From: SZUA-368 sp028533045
GTDB taxonomy: Bacteria; Spirochaetota; Spirochaetia; DSM-2461
Assembly: GCA_050031985.1 (NCBI GenBank)
Contig: JBNAIG010000025.1
Coordinates: 1 to 64,000 of the forward strand
DNA: 64,000 nucleotides
Reading direction: 5' to 3'
Shown here: piece by piece, positions 15,072 through 24,149 of the stretch
Numbering within the stretch: position 1 is the stretch's first letter
Layout: each line of letters begins with the position of its first letter
Notes under the pieces: generated by a model
Databases searched by the model: none
The model's input: only the letters and a program-made list of their open reading frames with translations
What the model was told of the DNA's origin: nothing
Translations under genes and position numbers: made by a program

Positions 15072-16865
15072 ATGGCGGAAAATGCCAACTATCAGCTGAG
15101 ATCCCAGCCTCCCATGCCTGATTTCTTTAAGTTTGACCAGATTCAGAAAGAGGAATATCTTTCTCAGCTGGGGAACTTTAATCAGGAACAGAGAGCCATA
15201 TTTCACAAGCTTTGTGAGGTGTGGGAGCCCGAAATTGAGTATAACCGCTTCATAGAACTGGGGAAAAATCAGTTTTCCTTTATTCAGAGCCATTTGAGTC
15301 AGTTGATGCAGAAACTCTTTAATGCCCGCTGCGGCCTTCTGAAAGTCAGTCTGTCCCAGGGGCATATTGGCAACAATCAGGTTATTCTTTGTGAACGGGA
15401 TTCCATCCGTTTTTTTTATTACTATATAGAAAATGAATTTACCTACTCCCTCCATTCGGAGGACAAGCTTTTTATTACCCCAAAACTTCTGGAAAGGCAG
15501 GATATTATCCTTCCCGGGAAGTATGTGGAGCCTCTGGGAATGAATGATATAAGCGAGACTTTATATCATAGCGCTCAGGATCAGGTAAGAATTTTTCTGG
15601 TTAAAGCAGAAAATTATGATTCTCTCTATGTCACGCCTGCCTCCATTCCTCACCTTATTCGCCTGTCCCGGGAAAAAATAAAGGTCGTTGTGAAGTCTCC
15701 CCAGCTCCTAACCTATCTCTCCAAGACAATGGGAATGATGGAGAGTGAAATAACGAAGAGTCTTAAGGATCGGGACCACTCCTTCTGGAATAAGTTAAGC
15801 CGCTGTCTTATTGAGAATAAAGACGAGGTGGCCGACAAGCGCCGCCATATTCACCCGGAATATTATCCGGCTGTCTCTCTGCTTTATGCCTATACCCGTA
15901 ACGGGCTTGATGAGGCGGAGCGGATAAGACAGGACCGTCAGTCCCAAAAGGATGAACTGGTTTCTGTTTGTCAGGCTATTGAAATGCGTTCCGAAAAATT
16001 TCTCACCCAGCAGGAATTGAATGATTACCTGGAGAACGGTATTAAAAAATGGCCCGACTTTAAGAATACCTTTTACGAGAAGTGTGTTAAAAACAAGAAT
16101 AAAACCTCCCTGCCTCTTATTGTGAATTTGGGGACCGGTTATATGCACAGGGATCATATTTATCTGACCTTTCGTATGTCATTGCAGGATGCGGCCATAG
16201 AACTAAAGCAGTATTATCTGGGGATCATGGACGATATTCTGACTTCTCCCCGGGGGGGCGGGGTGACCGTCTTTGCCACCACAGATTCTTTTCTCTTGAG
16301 TATTCGGGAGAGGATTAAAGAGCGTTATCCCCTGCTCGATACTCTTCTGGATAAGCCCAAAATCCTTTCCGAAGGAATCTTGCACTGGAGCAAAAAACGG
16401 TCAAGTACACCTTCTGCCGATCAGGTTCGTAAATTGTTAAACAAGTACTATGAGGAAGATTCCACATTAAGGTTTAAGAGGTTGGATAAGCTTCTTGAAC
16501 TCTATCTGCAATCTCTTTTTATGCAGGCATACAGTAAGCTTCCCGTTATCCGTAAGGTTTTCCTGCGGCTCTTTGGGCGTTATGACAGCTATTTGGAATC
16601 ATTCAGCCGGCTGCCGGATACTCCTCGGGCTTCCAAAGCACGGGGGAGTAAGGCGGGAGCATCCGGGGATGACAGTTTTGCCGGCAAGTCCCTCTCTCCC
16701 GGGCTGGACCCCAAGGAGAGGTATCATCACCGGGAAAAAACGGGTCGATCCTCCTATTCCCGCAAAAAGAGGGTGCAGAAAGAGAAGGAACGGCGCTATT
16801 CTCACAGAGAACAAAATAATGCCTGGACCGAGTTCCAGGATGCTTTAAAGAAAAGTAAAGATTAA
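15072..16865 (+). CDS. Large soluble protein with basic tail, unknown function
   Basis: This 597-residue protein has no signal peptide or membrane helix. About 520 residues are a mixed helical region, including LYAYTRNGLDEAERIRQDRQ and FATTDSFLLSIRERIKER. The last 80 residues are a low-complexity basic tail with many Arg, Lys, Ser and His residues, probably disordered and possibly nucleic-acid binding. I do not recognise the family. It follows the 45-codon membrane protein by 2 nt and is followed by an Hpt protein 36 nt downstream, so the three may form one operon linked to signalling. Confidence 0.6.
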   Translation: MAENANYQLRSQPPMPDFFKFDQIQKEEYLSQLGNFNQEQRAIFHKLCEVWEPEIEYNRFIELGKNQFSFIQSHLSQLMQKLFNARCGLLKVSLSQGHIGNNQVILCERDSIRFFYYYIENEFTYSLHSEDKLFITPKLLERQDIILPGKYVEPLGMNDISETLYHSAQDQVRIFLVKAENYDSLYVTPASIPHLIRLSREKIKVVVKSPQLLTYLSKTMGMMESEITKSLKDRDHSFWNKLSRCLIENKDEVADKRRHIHPEYYPAVSLLYAYTRNGLDEAERIRQDRQSQKDELVSVCQAIEMRSEKFLTQQELNDYLENGIKKWPDFKNTFYEKCVKNKNKTSLPLIVNLGTGYMHRDHIYLTFRMSLQDAAIELKQYYLGIMDDILTSPRGGGVTVFATTDSFLLSIRERIKERYPLLDTLLDKPKILSEGILHWSKKRSSTPSADQVRKLLNKYYEEDSTLRFKRLDKLLELYLQSLFMQAYSKLPVIRKVFLRLFGRYDSYLESFSRLPDTPRASKARGSKAGASGDDSFAGKSLSPGLDPKERYHHREKTGRSSYSRKKRVQKEKERRYSHREQNNAWTEFQDALKKSKD

Positions 16866-16901
16866 AGAGCCGTTTTGAAAGCAGCTCCAAAGGACAAAAA
16901 T

Positions 16902-17243
16902 ATGGACGATGTATTTAACAAAGAAAAAGCCGCCCGACACACAGCGGATGATTTGGGACTTTTGAAGGAACTGCTCACATTTACTCTGGAAGATGTGCCT
17001 GTCATGCTTAAAGAGTTGGAGGAGCTTTCCTGGGAAGAGACGGACAAAGCGGCTCAAATCGCCCATAAAATCAAAGGTTCTGCCGGTGCGGTGAGCGGGG
17101 AAAAGCTGTTTGCCGCTGCTTTTGAACTGGAAGAGACGGCCAAAGAGGGGGATTCTTCCCGTTTGGAAGAGCTTTATCTTTTTATGTGTGAATCTTTTAA
17201 TGAGTTTAAAGACGACCGGGATGTAAAGGCCCTCCTGGCTTAG
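16902..17243 (+). CDS. Histidine phosphotransfer (Hpt) protein
   Basis: This single Hpt domain of about 113 residues carries the phospho-accepting histidine in IAHKIKGSAGAVSG. Such proteins pass phosphate between hybrid kinases and response regulators. The window has both possible partners: a hybrid histidine kinase with a REC domain (56070-59069) and a lone REC protein (18663-19025). The start at ATG 16902 is favoured by AAAGGA 7 nt upstream. The open frame extends back to a TTG at 16875 without such a site. Confidence 0.88.
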   Translation: MDDVFNKEKAARHTADDLGLLKELLTFTLEDVPVMLKELEELSWEETDKAAQIAHKIKGSAGAVSGEKLFAAAFELEETAKEGDSSRLEELYLFMCESFNEFKDDRDVKALLA

Positions 17244-17249
17244 TACCTC

Positions 17250-17278
17250 TTGACAGGACAGGGAATCCTCCCTAGAGT
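17250..17278 (+). promoter_or_regulatory. Sigma-70 promoter of cas2-like/prfB (leaderless)
   Basis: A perfect TTGACA, a 17-bp spacer and TAGAGT are followed by 6 nt and then ATG at 17285, with no ribosome binding site. Confidence 0.7.
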
Positions 17279-17284
17279 TGTTTC

Positions 17285-17572
17285 ATGTTTGTTTCCGTTA
17301 TTATCGATGCGGGTGGGGAAGATTCCGCCCGGATAACATCCAATTTACTCCTGCGTTACGGTTTTAAACAGGTGCAGGGGAATTGCTTCGAATCTTACAA
17401 TATGAACGAGAAACAGCTGGCCCGGCTCAAACTGGATCTGGACAGGGCTACCGACTTTTACGATGCCCTTCGCTTTTACCAATTTCCCATTGAAGATAGA
17501 ATGGTTATTTCTTCCCTGTCCGAAAACCGCTGGCGCCGCATGATACTTAAGGAGAAAAACAGTGCTCAATGA
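17285..17572 (+). CDS. Stand-alone Cas2-like/VapD-like ferredoxin-fold protein
   Basis: The 95-residue protein follows the Cas2 pattern. It has a first beta strand ending in an acidic residue (MFVSVIIDAG), a helix with RYGFKQVQGNCFES (compare the RYG..VQ.SVFE signature of Cas2), a second helix, and a last strand before a basic tail. Cas2 forms the dimeric core of the CRISPR integrase, and the related VapD is a toxin nuclease. No cas1, other cas gene or repeat array is present here. Instead the gene is leaderless and overlaps prfB by 11 nt. A housekeeping or RNA-processing role is as likely as any CRISPR role. Confidence 0.6.
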   Translation: MFVSVIIDAGGEDSARITSNLLLRYGFKQVQGNCFESYNMNEKQLARLKLDLDRATDFYDALRFYQFPIEDRMVISSLSENRWRRMILKEKNSAQ

Positions 17573-18666
17573 TTTGAACCCCCGCATTAAGAAGATAGAA
17601 AAAGACATACTCGACGCATGGAGGCGTCTTTGACTCGGATAGGCTAAAAAAACAGGCCGCCGAACTGGAATCCCAGTCGGCCGATCCGAACTTCTGGGAT
17701 GACCGGGAGACGGCGGAGAAAATCCTTTCAAATTTAAAGAGACTTAAAGGGCGTTATGAGCCTTGGGAAAAACTTGTTTCCGACCTAAATGATTGTATCG
17801 AACTCCTGGAATTGGCCAAAGAAGAGGGTGACGAATCTCTGGAAGGGGAAATCGCCGCTACCATGGACAGCATGGAAGAGACCTTCGAGAGGCTCAATAC
17901 GCTGGAACTTCTTTCCGAAGAGACCGACGGTCTCAACGCCTTTGTGACAATCCACTCCGGCGCGGGTGGGACGGAAGCCTGTGACTGGGCGGCCATGCTC
18001 TACCGCATGTACAGCCGCTGGGTGGAACGGAAGGGCTTTAAAATGTCCCTTCTCGATATGCAGGAAGCGGAGGGGGGCATTAAGTCCGTCTCCATTCAGA
18101 TTAACGGCGATTACGCCCACGGCCTTATGAAAGGGGAGGGGGGCATCCATCGGCTTGTCCGAATCTCTCCTTTCGACTCCAACGCCCGGCGTCACACCTC
18201 CTTCGCCTCTGTTTATGTTTCTCCCGTTATCGATGACTCCATCGATGTGGACGTGAAGCCTGATGATGTGCGAATCGATACCTACCGGGCATCCGGGGCG
18301 GGCGGTCAGCATGTTAATAAAACCGACTCGGCCGTACGATTGACCCACATTGAAACGGGCGTAGTGGCCCAGTGTCAGAACGAGCGGAGCCAGACGAAGA
18401 ACAAGGAAATGGCTTTTAAGATCCTCCGTTCGCGCCTTTATGAGTTTTATAGGCAGAAGCAGGAAGAGGAACAGGCTAAAAACGCAGCGGAAAAGAAAGA
18501 GATCGGCTGGGGCTCCCAAATCCGTTCCTACGTTTTCCACCCCTACACTATGGTAAAAGACCTCCGGACCCGTGAGGAAACCGGAAATATTCAGGCTGTC
18601 ATGGACGGCGATATAGATCAATTCATAGAGGAGTATTTGAGATACAGTTCTCAAAACAGGGAATGA
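17562..18666 (+). CDS. prfB: Peptide chain release factor 2, with +1 programmed frameshift
   Basis: RF2 ends translation at UGA and UAA. Codons run from GTG 17562 (AAGGAG 7 nt upstream) through 23 codons to CTT 17628-17630, then an in-frame TGA (17631-17633). The ribosome must slip +1 and continue at GAC 17632 to 18666, giving about 367 residues as usual. The slip site matches the classic one: GGAGG, three bases, CTT TGA C. RF2 hallmarks are SPF (ISPFDSNARRHTSFA) for stop recognition and GGQ (SGAGGQHVNKT) for peptide release. It overlaps the Cas2-like gene upstream and the CheY-like gene downstream. The TGA makes its synthesis self-limiting. Confidence 0.97.
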
Positions 18667-19025
18667 ACATATTAGTGGTTGACGACCTCTCCTTTATGAG
18701 GTCCATCATCAGGGATATTCTCGTGGCCGGCGGGTACAGTATTGCCGGCGAGGCTTCCGACGGCCTGGATTGTTTGGAAAAGTATGAAGAGAAACGTCCC
18801 GACCTTGTTCTTCTCGATATCGCCATGCCCCGGATGGACGGCCTTGCCTGCCTCAAGGAGCTAAAGAAGCGCCATCCCGATTCTCTCGTGGTCATGTGTT
18901 CCTCCCTGGGCGACCAGGAAAGAATTATCAAGGCAATTCAGTTGGGGGCCAGCGACTTCATCGTTAAGCCTTTTCAGAAGGACCGTCTTCTTTCGGCGGT
19001 TAAAAAAGCTTTGATCCGGGGTTAG
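18663..19025 (+). CDS. CheY-like single-domain response regulator
   Basis: This 120-residue receiver domain has the acidic pair in LVVDDLS, the phospho-accepting Asp in LVLLDIAMPRMDG, the conserved Ser/Thr near MCSSLG and the Lys in IVKPFQ. It has no output domain, so it acts by binding a partner such as a flagellar motor protein or a kinase. Its ATG overlaps the prfB stop codon (ATGA), so it is translationally coupled to prfB, an unusual place for a CheY-type protein. Possible phosphate sources in the window are the Hpt protein and the hybrid kinase. Confidence 0.92.
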   Translation: MNILVVDDLSFMRSIIRDILVAGGYSIAGEASDGLDCLEKYEEKRPDLVLLDIAMPRMDGLACLKELKKRHPDSLVVMCSSLGDQERIIKAIQLGASDFIVKPFQKDRLLSAVKKALIRG

Positions 19026-19030
19026 GTTGA

Positions 19031-20383
19031 TTGAAGCGACTCGTAACGGCTCTTTTTTTAATACTGATTATATCCTCTCTTCTCTGGTGCGAGACGACTG
19101 ACTGGAGCTGCGCCGTAGCAGTCTTCTCCGGTCGTCTGGAAGAGGAGAACAATTTTCTCTACCGCCAGATTCCCCTTCACATCTACCATAACATTTCATC
19201 CTACGAGGAACATATCCTTTCGGAAGAGGAGATCTCCCATCTTGAGGATGAGGACCAGGTTAGTGACAAGGAGATGCTGCTCGAAGAGTGGGAGAGCCTT
19301 CTGGACCAGAGGGACAGCCTTCTTTTCGATGAAGATTCGGATAGCTACAAATCGCTGACCGCAGAGATTGAGGAACTCCGGAAGCAGTATGAGGGGGAAG
19401 CCTCTCCCGAGCTTCCCGAGGAAGAAGAGAATACAACATACCAGCCTCTTAGTATTAATTACCTTACCCCCGGGGACGGGGGTATCCTTTACAGCTCCTT
19501 TGACGAAGCTAGGGAGGAAGAGCCGGATTTTATTATTTCCGGAAGCCTGGATGATGCGGGAGATTTTATCCTTATAGAACTGACCGGTCGCTACAGCTGG
19601 TCGGAGGAGGATATCTCCCTCTGGGCGGGAGCGGGAAAAGCGGGCGAACTGGACCGGTTAACCCTGGAAATGACCGATGCCCTTAAGGGTATTCTTCTGG
19701 GACGGGATTGGAGTGCTCTTGAGGTCAGTGCCGATCCTCTTCAGGCTCAAATATTCCTGGATAACCGTTCTTTGGGTGTGGGGGCGATTACAGAGGAGAC
19801 CCTCGAACCGGGAAATTACCTTCTTGAAGTGCGCCATCCCCGTCATGTTATTTACCAGGAAGAGATAGAGTTGATGGCCGGTGAGCGGCTGAGTCGGGAT
19901 GTTGTGCTTACTCCGGGAGAGGAGGACTTAATCAGTCTCCAGACCGAACCGCCCGGGGCCGATGTGATTCTCGGGTCCGTATACCGGGGGCAGACTCCCC
20001 TGGTTCTCCATCGTCCCATGATTCCGGAAAAGCTTATAATTTCCCTGGACGGATACGACACCCTTTCTTCCGATCTGGGGCCCGAATCGCCGGAGCTTCT
20101 GAGTTTTTCCCTCACCGCCGGGGGAGTGGATTGGGAAGAGGAACGGCTTCTGGCAAAGGATAAGTTTTACAACTCCCTGGGATGGTTCTCCATCTCTGTG
20201 GCGGCCCCTCTTGTGAGCTGGGGAATTACGAAAAACTATGCTTCCATCGGGGATGAGAAGTATAAGGATTATCTTAATGTTTACTACGGCTCCATGGCTG
20301 TGAGCGGGACCCTTTTGGGGGTTTCCCTAACCCGTCTGGTTAAGTATATTAAAGCATCGGAAAAAAGTATTGAGCAGCGCTAG
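19031..20383 (+). CDS. Exported PEGA-domain protein
   Basis: The TTG start is followed by a signal peptide (KRLVTALFLILIISSLLWC). After an acidic helical region with DEDQ-rich coiled stretches come two PEGA repeats (about residues 235-290 and 295-345: ADPLQAQIFLDNRSLGVG; TEPPGADVILGSVYRGQTP), beta domains common in surface proteins. Near the C-terminus is a probable membrane or hydrophobic segment (ISVAAPLVSWGI, SMAVSGTLLGVSL). It is probably an envelope-associated structural protein. It is in line with cheY-like and ftsY, with short gaps. Confidence 0.75.
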   Translation: MKRLVTALFLILIISSLLWCETTDWSCAVAVFSGRLEEENNFLYRQIPLHIYHNISSYEEHILSEEEISHLEDEDQVSDKEMLLEEWESLLDQRDSLLFDEDSDSYKSLTAEIEELRKQYEGEASPELPEEEENTTYQPLSINYLTPGDGGILYSSFDEAREEEPDFIISGSLDDAGDFILIELTGRYSWSEEDISLWAGAGKAGELDRLTLEMTDALKGILLGRDWSALEVSADPLQAQIFLDNRSLGVGAITEETLEPGNYLLEVRHPRHVIYQEEIELMAGERLSRDVVLTPGEEDLISLQTEPPGADVILGSVYRGQTPLVLHRPMIPEKLIISLDGYDTLSSDLGPESPELLSFSLTAGGVDWEEERLLAKDKFYNSLGWFSISVAAPLVSWGITKNYASIGDEKYKDYLNVYYGSMAVSGTLLGVSLTRLVKYIKASEKSIEQR

Positions 20384-20401
20384 CTCCTAGAAGGAATAAT
20401 T

Positions 20402-21349
20402 ATGATCTTTGGCAAAAAGAAGAGAAAAGAAAAATCCCCCCGGGAGGAGAAGAAACAGTCCCCCCCGGGAAAGAATAAAAACCTGGCTTCCCGCATCGCC
20501 TCCCTTTTTAAAAAGGACGGAGAGACCGAGGCCTTTTACGAGGATCTGGAAGACCTCCTGATTGAATCGGATATGGGCGGGACGGTAACCATGGAGATCT
20601 CAAGCGATCTTCGCAGCCGGGTAAAGAAGAATAAAATCTCCGACCAGGAAGGCATCATCAGAGAACTCAGAACTCTTGTGGCCGAATCGGTGAAGGAAGA
20701 TTTTTTTGAGCCCGAAGAGGGCAAGCTGAACCTTTTTCTCATCCTGGGAGTAAACGGTGTGGGAAAAACCACCTCCATTGCCAAGATGGCCCGCCACTAC
20801 AAGAATCGGGGGGTAAAGGATATTGTTTTGGCTGCGGCCGATACCTTCCGGGCCGGGGCGATTGACCAGCTCAAGATACAGGGCGAACGGACCGGCTGCC
20901 GCGTGGTGGCTCAACAGCCCGGTTCCGACCCGGGGGCGGTCATTTTCGATACCATTTCCTCTGCGAAAAGCCGGGGGGAGAAGCTCATTCTGGCCGATAC
21001 GGCGGGACGAATGCACAACAAGAAGAATCTGGTGCTGGAGCTGGAGAAGATAGACAAGGTTATCAAGAATAATTTAGGCGATGGAGTTTACAAGAAGATC
21101 CTTGTCATTGACGCTACCACCGGCCAGAACGGTATGCAGCAGGCGGAAATTTTTCATGAAGCGGTGGGAGTGGACGGCATTGTCATGACCAAGTACGATT
21201 CCACCGCCCGGGGAGGCCTTCTTGTGTCCATCTGCCGCCGTTTGGGAATCCCCTTTCTCTTCCTGGGGCGGGGAGAAGGCCTGGATGATTTAACTCCCTT
21301 TGACAAAGAGGTTTATCTCTCCGAACTGATCAGCCTGGAAGGGGAATGA
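20402..21349 (+). CDS. ftsY: Signal recognition particle receptor
   Basis: FtsY is the membrane-bound GTPase that receives ribosome-SRP complexes and hands them to the translocon. This 315-residue form has a short, strongly basic N-terminal tail instead of the long acidic A domain of E. coli, followed by the NG domain. G-motifs are clear: GVNGVGKTTS, DTFRAGA, DTAGRMHNKKNL, TKYDSTARGG and FLGRGEGLDDL. The ATG has AGAAGGA upstream. The stop overlaps the start of the next gene. Confidence 0.97.
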   Translation: MIFGKKKRKEKSPREEKKQSPPGKNKNLASRIASLFKKDGETEAFYEDLEDLLIESDMGGTVTMEISSDLRSRVKKNKISDQEGIIRELRTLVAESVKEDFFEPEEGKLNLFLILGVNGVGKTTSIAKMARHYKNRGVKDIVLAAADTFRAGAIDQLKIQGERTGCRVVAQQPGSDPGAVIFDTISSAKSRGEKLILADTAGRMHNKKNLVLELEKIDKVIKNNLGDGVYKKILVIDATTGQNGMQQAEIFHEAVGVDGIVMTKYDSTARGGLLVSICRRLGIPFLFLGRGEGLDDLTPFDKEVYLSELISLEGE

Positions 21350-22194
21350 GACGGTTTAGACTGATTTTACCCCTCCTGATCCTCTTCTCTACGGGAATCG
21401 GGGCGGAGGACTTTGAGTCCTTCTATCAGGAGGGAAAGCTGATTGAAGAGGTCCGTTTTGATCCCTATGGGAATCCCCTTGAGTCGCGCTTCTATCATGA
21501 GGGGCGTCTTGAAGAGGAGAGAGTATACAGCTACGAGGATTATCAGGTTCAAATCAGCATAACCCACCATCTTCCCGATGGGACAAGTGAACTTTTGGGG
21601 GAGACTTTGTACCTCCGGGAGGACGGCTCTCTGAGAATGATGGAGAGACAGCGGGGGGATAGCTCCCTTATGAGCGGTTGGTCCTCCCAGGCCGAATGGA
21701 TCGGAGAAGGGAATAGTAAGGAGATCTACCTTTACGGAACCGGGGGAGAGCTCCTGGAACGGATCTTTTATGCCGATAATGTGGAGACGGAGAAGGAAGT
21801 CCTGAGCTACAACAGTGAGGGGTTGTTGCTTTCTTCCAGGCTGGAACGCTCCGGAGAGAGTTTTACTACCTTTTATAATATTCGAGGCCTGGCCGAAGAG
21901 GTCCGCCACTACCGGGACGGGCTTCTTGTCAGTCAGTCTGGCTACGTTTATAATGAGCGGGACCAGGTGGTAAGTGAGAAGAAAGAGGGCCAGGGGCGTC
22001 TGGCCGAATGGACCTGGCTCTATGACGGCGAGGGAACTCTGCTGGAAGAAAAAAGCTTTCAAAACGGCCTTCTAACCCGAAAGGTGATCTACGACGGGGA
22101 AGAACGGACCGAAGAACTATACAACAAAGGGGAATTGACCCTTACAGTTTACTACAGGGGAACGGAGATAATCGGTGAAGAAAAACAACAGTAA
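21346..22194 (+). CDS. Exported protein with YD/MORN-like beta repeats
   Basis: This 282-residue protein starts with a signal peptide (RRFRLILPLLILFSTGIGA) and continues as a run of short beta-hairpin repeats of the kind Y..G.L.E...Y...G (for example FYHEGRLEEERVYSYED, YDGEGTLLEEKSFQNG). Such repeats occur in MORN, YwqK-like and RHS-like proteins. The family and binding partner are unknown. It is coupled to ftsY by an ATGA overlap and precedes lolC with a 20-nt overlap, so a periplasmic or outer-membrane lipoprotein-handling role is conceivable, but only from position. Confidence 0.6.
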   Translation: MRRFRLILPLLILFSTGIGAEDFESFYQEGKLIEEVRFDPYGNPLESRFYHEGRLEEERVYSYEDYQVQISITHHLPDGTSELLGETLYLREDGSLRMMERQRGDSSLMSGWSSQAEWIGEGNSKEIYLYGTGGELLERIFYADNVETEKEVLSYNSEGLLLSSRLERSGESFTTFYNIRGLAEEVRHYRDGLLVSQSGYVYNERDQVVSEKKEGQGRLAEWTWLYDGEGTLLEEKSFQNGLLTRKVIYDGEERTEELYNKGELTLTVYYRGTEIIGEEKQQ

Positions 22195-23455
22195 ATGGGT
22201 TCTTACAACGGCTCTCCGCTATCTCTTTACCAAGCGGAAGGAGAAGGGCCATGTGGCGGCTCTCCTCTCGATTTTGGGTATTGCCGTTGGGGTCATGACC
22301 CTCATCATCGTGCTTTCCGTGATGAACGGCTTTCAGCACAACTACATAGACAATATTAATGAGGTTATCTCCTATCATCTGCGCCTGGACAGGGGCGGGG
22401 AAGAGCTCTCCCCTGAGGACTGGGCCGCTTTGGACGGGGTTCCGGGAATCACCGCCGCCGTACCTTTTATAGACTTTCAAACGACCCTGCGGGGAGAGTA
22501 TTCAGAGCCCGATGTAGCCCTGATTCGCGGTGTTCCCATCGATGTAAGAGAGACCGATCCCAGTTTTACGAAGCATTTGAGCATTGAATCGGGGGAATTT
22601 GACCTGAGCGAACCGGGAAGTATTGTTCTGGGGGCCCAACTGGCCATGAGCCAGGGCGTTTTCCCCGGCGATAGGGTCACCCTTCTTTCCCTGGCCGGTC
22701 AGGGATTGTCCCGCCTCTCCCTGCAGGAGCAGGAATTTACCGTTACCGGAACGGTTCGCTGCGGTTATTTGGAGTATGACCGGACCCTGGGATTTATCTC
22801 TCTTGATTCGGCCCGGTCGATTATGGGTGAGGACTACCTGGTGTACGGTCTTAAAACATCAAATATTAACCGGGAAGAGCGCTGGAAAAAGGGGCTTGAG
22901 GAGCTCTATGCCGACTCGGAGGAGCTGCGAATAAGCACATGGAAGGAGTATAATGTGGCCTTTTTTGATGCTCTGCGCATGGAAAAGGTTATGATGTTCC
23001 TGGTGGTTTCCCTGGTTTTCCTTGTGGTGGCTGTTAATATTTTTCACTCCCTCAAACGGTCCGTTTCGGAGCGTATGGAAGAGATTGCCCTGCTTAAATC
23101 TATGGGAGCCTCTCCCGTTCAGGTGCAGGGAATTTTCCTTCTTGAAGGCCTCTATATAAGTCTGGCCGGTGTGGGGAGCGGGTTGATTCTGGGGCTCTCT
23201 CTGGCTCTGAATATTAACGAAGTATTTGATTTTGTAGAGATGGTGGTGAACGGGGTCATGGGACTTTTTCGTTCCTCGGGCATCTCCATCTATTCCAGTA
23301 TGAACTATTATCTGGTGGAAGTGCCCGTGCTAATTATGCCCTGGGACCTGATATTTATTGGCGGTGCGGCGGTTCTCCTCTCCTTGGGAGGGGCCTGGCT
23401 TGCATCGGCACCGGTGGCGGAAATTCAACCGGCGGAGGTATTGAACATTGAGTAG
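22175..23455 (+). CDS. lolC: Lipoprotein-releasing ABC transporter permease
   Basis: LolC/LolE permeases with LolD extract lipoproteins from the inner membrane. This 426-residue protein has the typical N-terminus (TTALRYLFTKRKEKGHVAAL, then a membrane helix with SVMNGFQ), a large periplasmic domain and three C-terminal helices (FtsX-type domain). The start is GTG 22175 with GGAG 7 nt upstream, inside the end of the previous gene. It is followed by lolD and a second permease with overlapping codons. Confidence 0.9.
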   Translation: MKKNNSKWVLTTALRYLFTKRKEKGHVAALLSILGIAVGVMTLIIVLSVMNGFQHNYIDNINEVISYHLRLDRGGEELSPEDWAALDGVPGITAAVPFIDFQTTLRGEYSEPDVALIRGVPIDVRETDPSFTKHLSIESGEFDLSEPGSIVLGAQLAMSQGVFPGDRVTLLSLAGQGLSRLSLQEQEFTVTGTVRCGYLEYDRTLGFISLDSARSIMGEDYLVYGLKTSNINREERWKKGLEELYADSEELRISTWKEYNVAFFDALRMEKVMMFLVVSLVFLVVAVNIFHSLKRSVSERMEEIALLKSMGASPVQVQGIFLLEGLYISLAGVGSGLILGLSLALNINEVFDFVEMVVNGVMGLFRSSGISIYSSMNYYLVEVPVLIMPWDLIFIGGAAVLLSLGGAWLASAPVAEIQPAEVLNIE

Positions 23456-24149
23456 CGAAGAAATAACCCTGGCAGAGCCCCTGGTGGAACTTAAGGATGT
23501 GCGGAAGATTTATCCCTCCGGCGGGGGAGAACTGGAAGTGCTCAGTAACATTAGCTTAACCATTAATCAGGGCGAGTTGGTGGCTATAACCGGTGAAAGC
23601 GGTTGTGGGAAGAGCACCCTCCTAAACCTGATAGGCGGCCTGGATAAGCCGAGCGAAGGAGAGGTGACCTCCTGCGGTTATGCTGTCTCCAGCCTTTCGG
23701 AAAAAGCCCTCACCGACTACCGAAACCAGTCATTGGGCTTTGTTTTCCAGTTCCATTTTCTTCTTAAAGACTTCAATACCCTGGAAAATGTTATGATGCC
23801 CGCCCTCATGGCAGGGGAGAAGAAACACTCCGCCGCCGACAGAGCGGCCGAGCTCCTCAAAAGGGTAGGCCTCTCCGAACGGGAAACCCACTTCCCCTCC
23901 CAGCTCTCCGGCGGGGAGCGGCAGAGAGTCGCCCTGGCCCGTTCCCTCATGAATGATCCCCTCCTCATCCTGGCAGACGAACCCACGGGAAACCTGGACG
24001 AACGTAACTCCCGCCTGGTAGAAGAGGTTCTCTTTGAACTGACCGAGGAATTCCAAAAAACCCTCCTTCTCGTGACCCACGATGCGGCCCTGGCTAAAAA
24101 AGGCCGACGCCGTCTTCATTTGACTCAGGGCGGCGTGCAGGAACTATGA
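23448..24149 (+). CDS. lolD: Lipoprotein-releasing ABC transporter ATPase
   Basis: A 233-residue ABC ATPase with Walker A GESGCGKST, signature LSGGERQRVALARS, Walker B LLILADEPTG and switch His in LLVTHD. It powers the two flanking permeases. TTG start, overlapping the lolC stop. Its own stop overlaps the ATG of the next permease, consistent with fixed stoichiometry in a lolCDE operon. Confidence 0.95.
   Translation: MSSEEITLAEPLVELKDVRKIYPSGGGELEVLSNISLTINQGELVAITGESGCGKSTLLNLIGGLDKPSEGEVTSCGYAVSSLSEKALTDYRNQSLGFVFQFHFLLKDFNTLENVMMPALMAGEKKHSAADRAAELLKRVGLSERETHFPSQLSGGERQRVALARSLMNDPLLILADEPTGNLDERNSRLVEEVLFELTEEFQKTLLLVTHDAALAKKGRRRLHLTQGGVQEL

Noticed and set aside
17285..17572. Part of a CRISPR-Cas system
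   Set aside because: No direct-repeat array, cas1 or other cas gene is found in the window. Only a fold-level resemblance to Cas2 remains.
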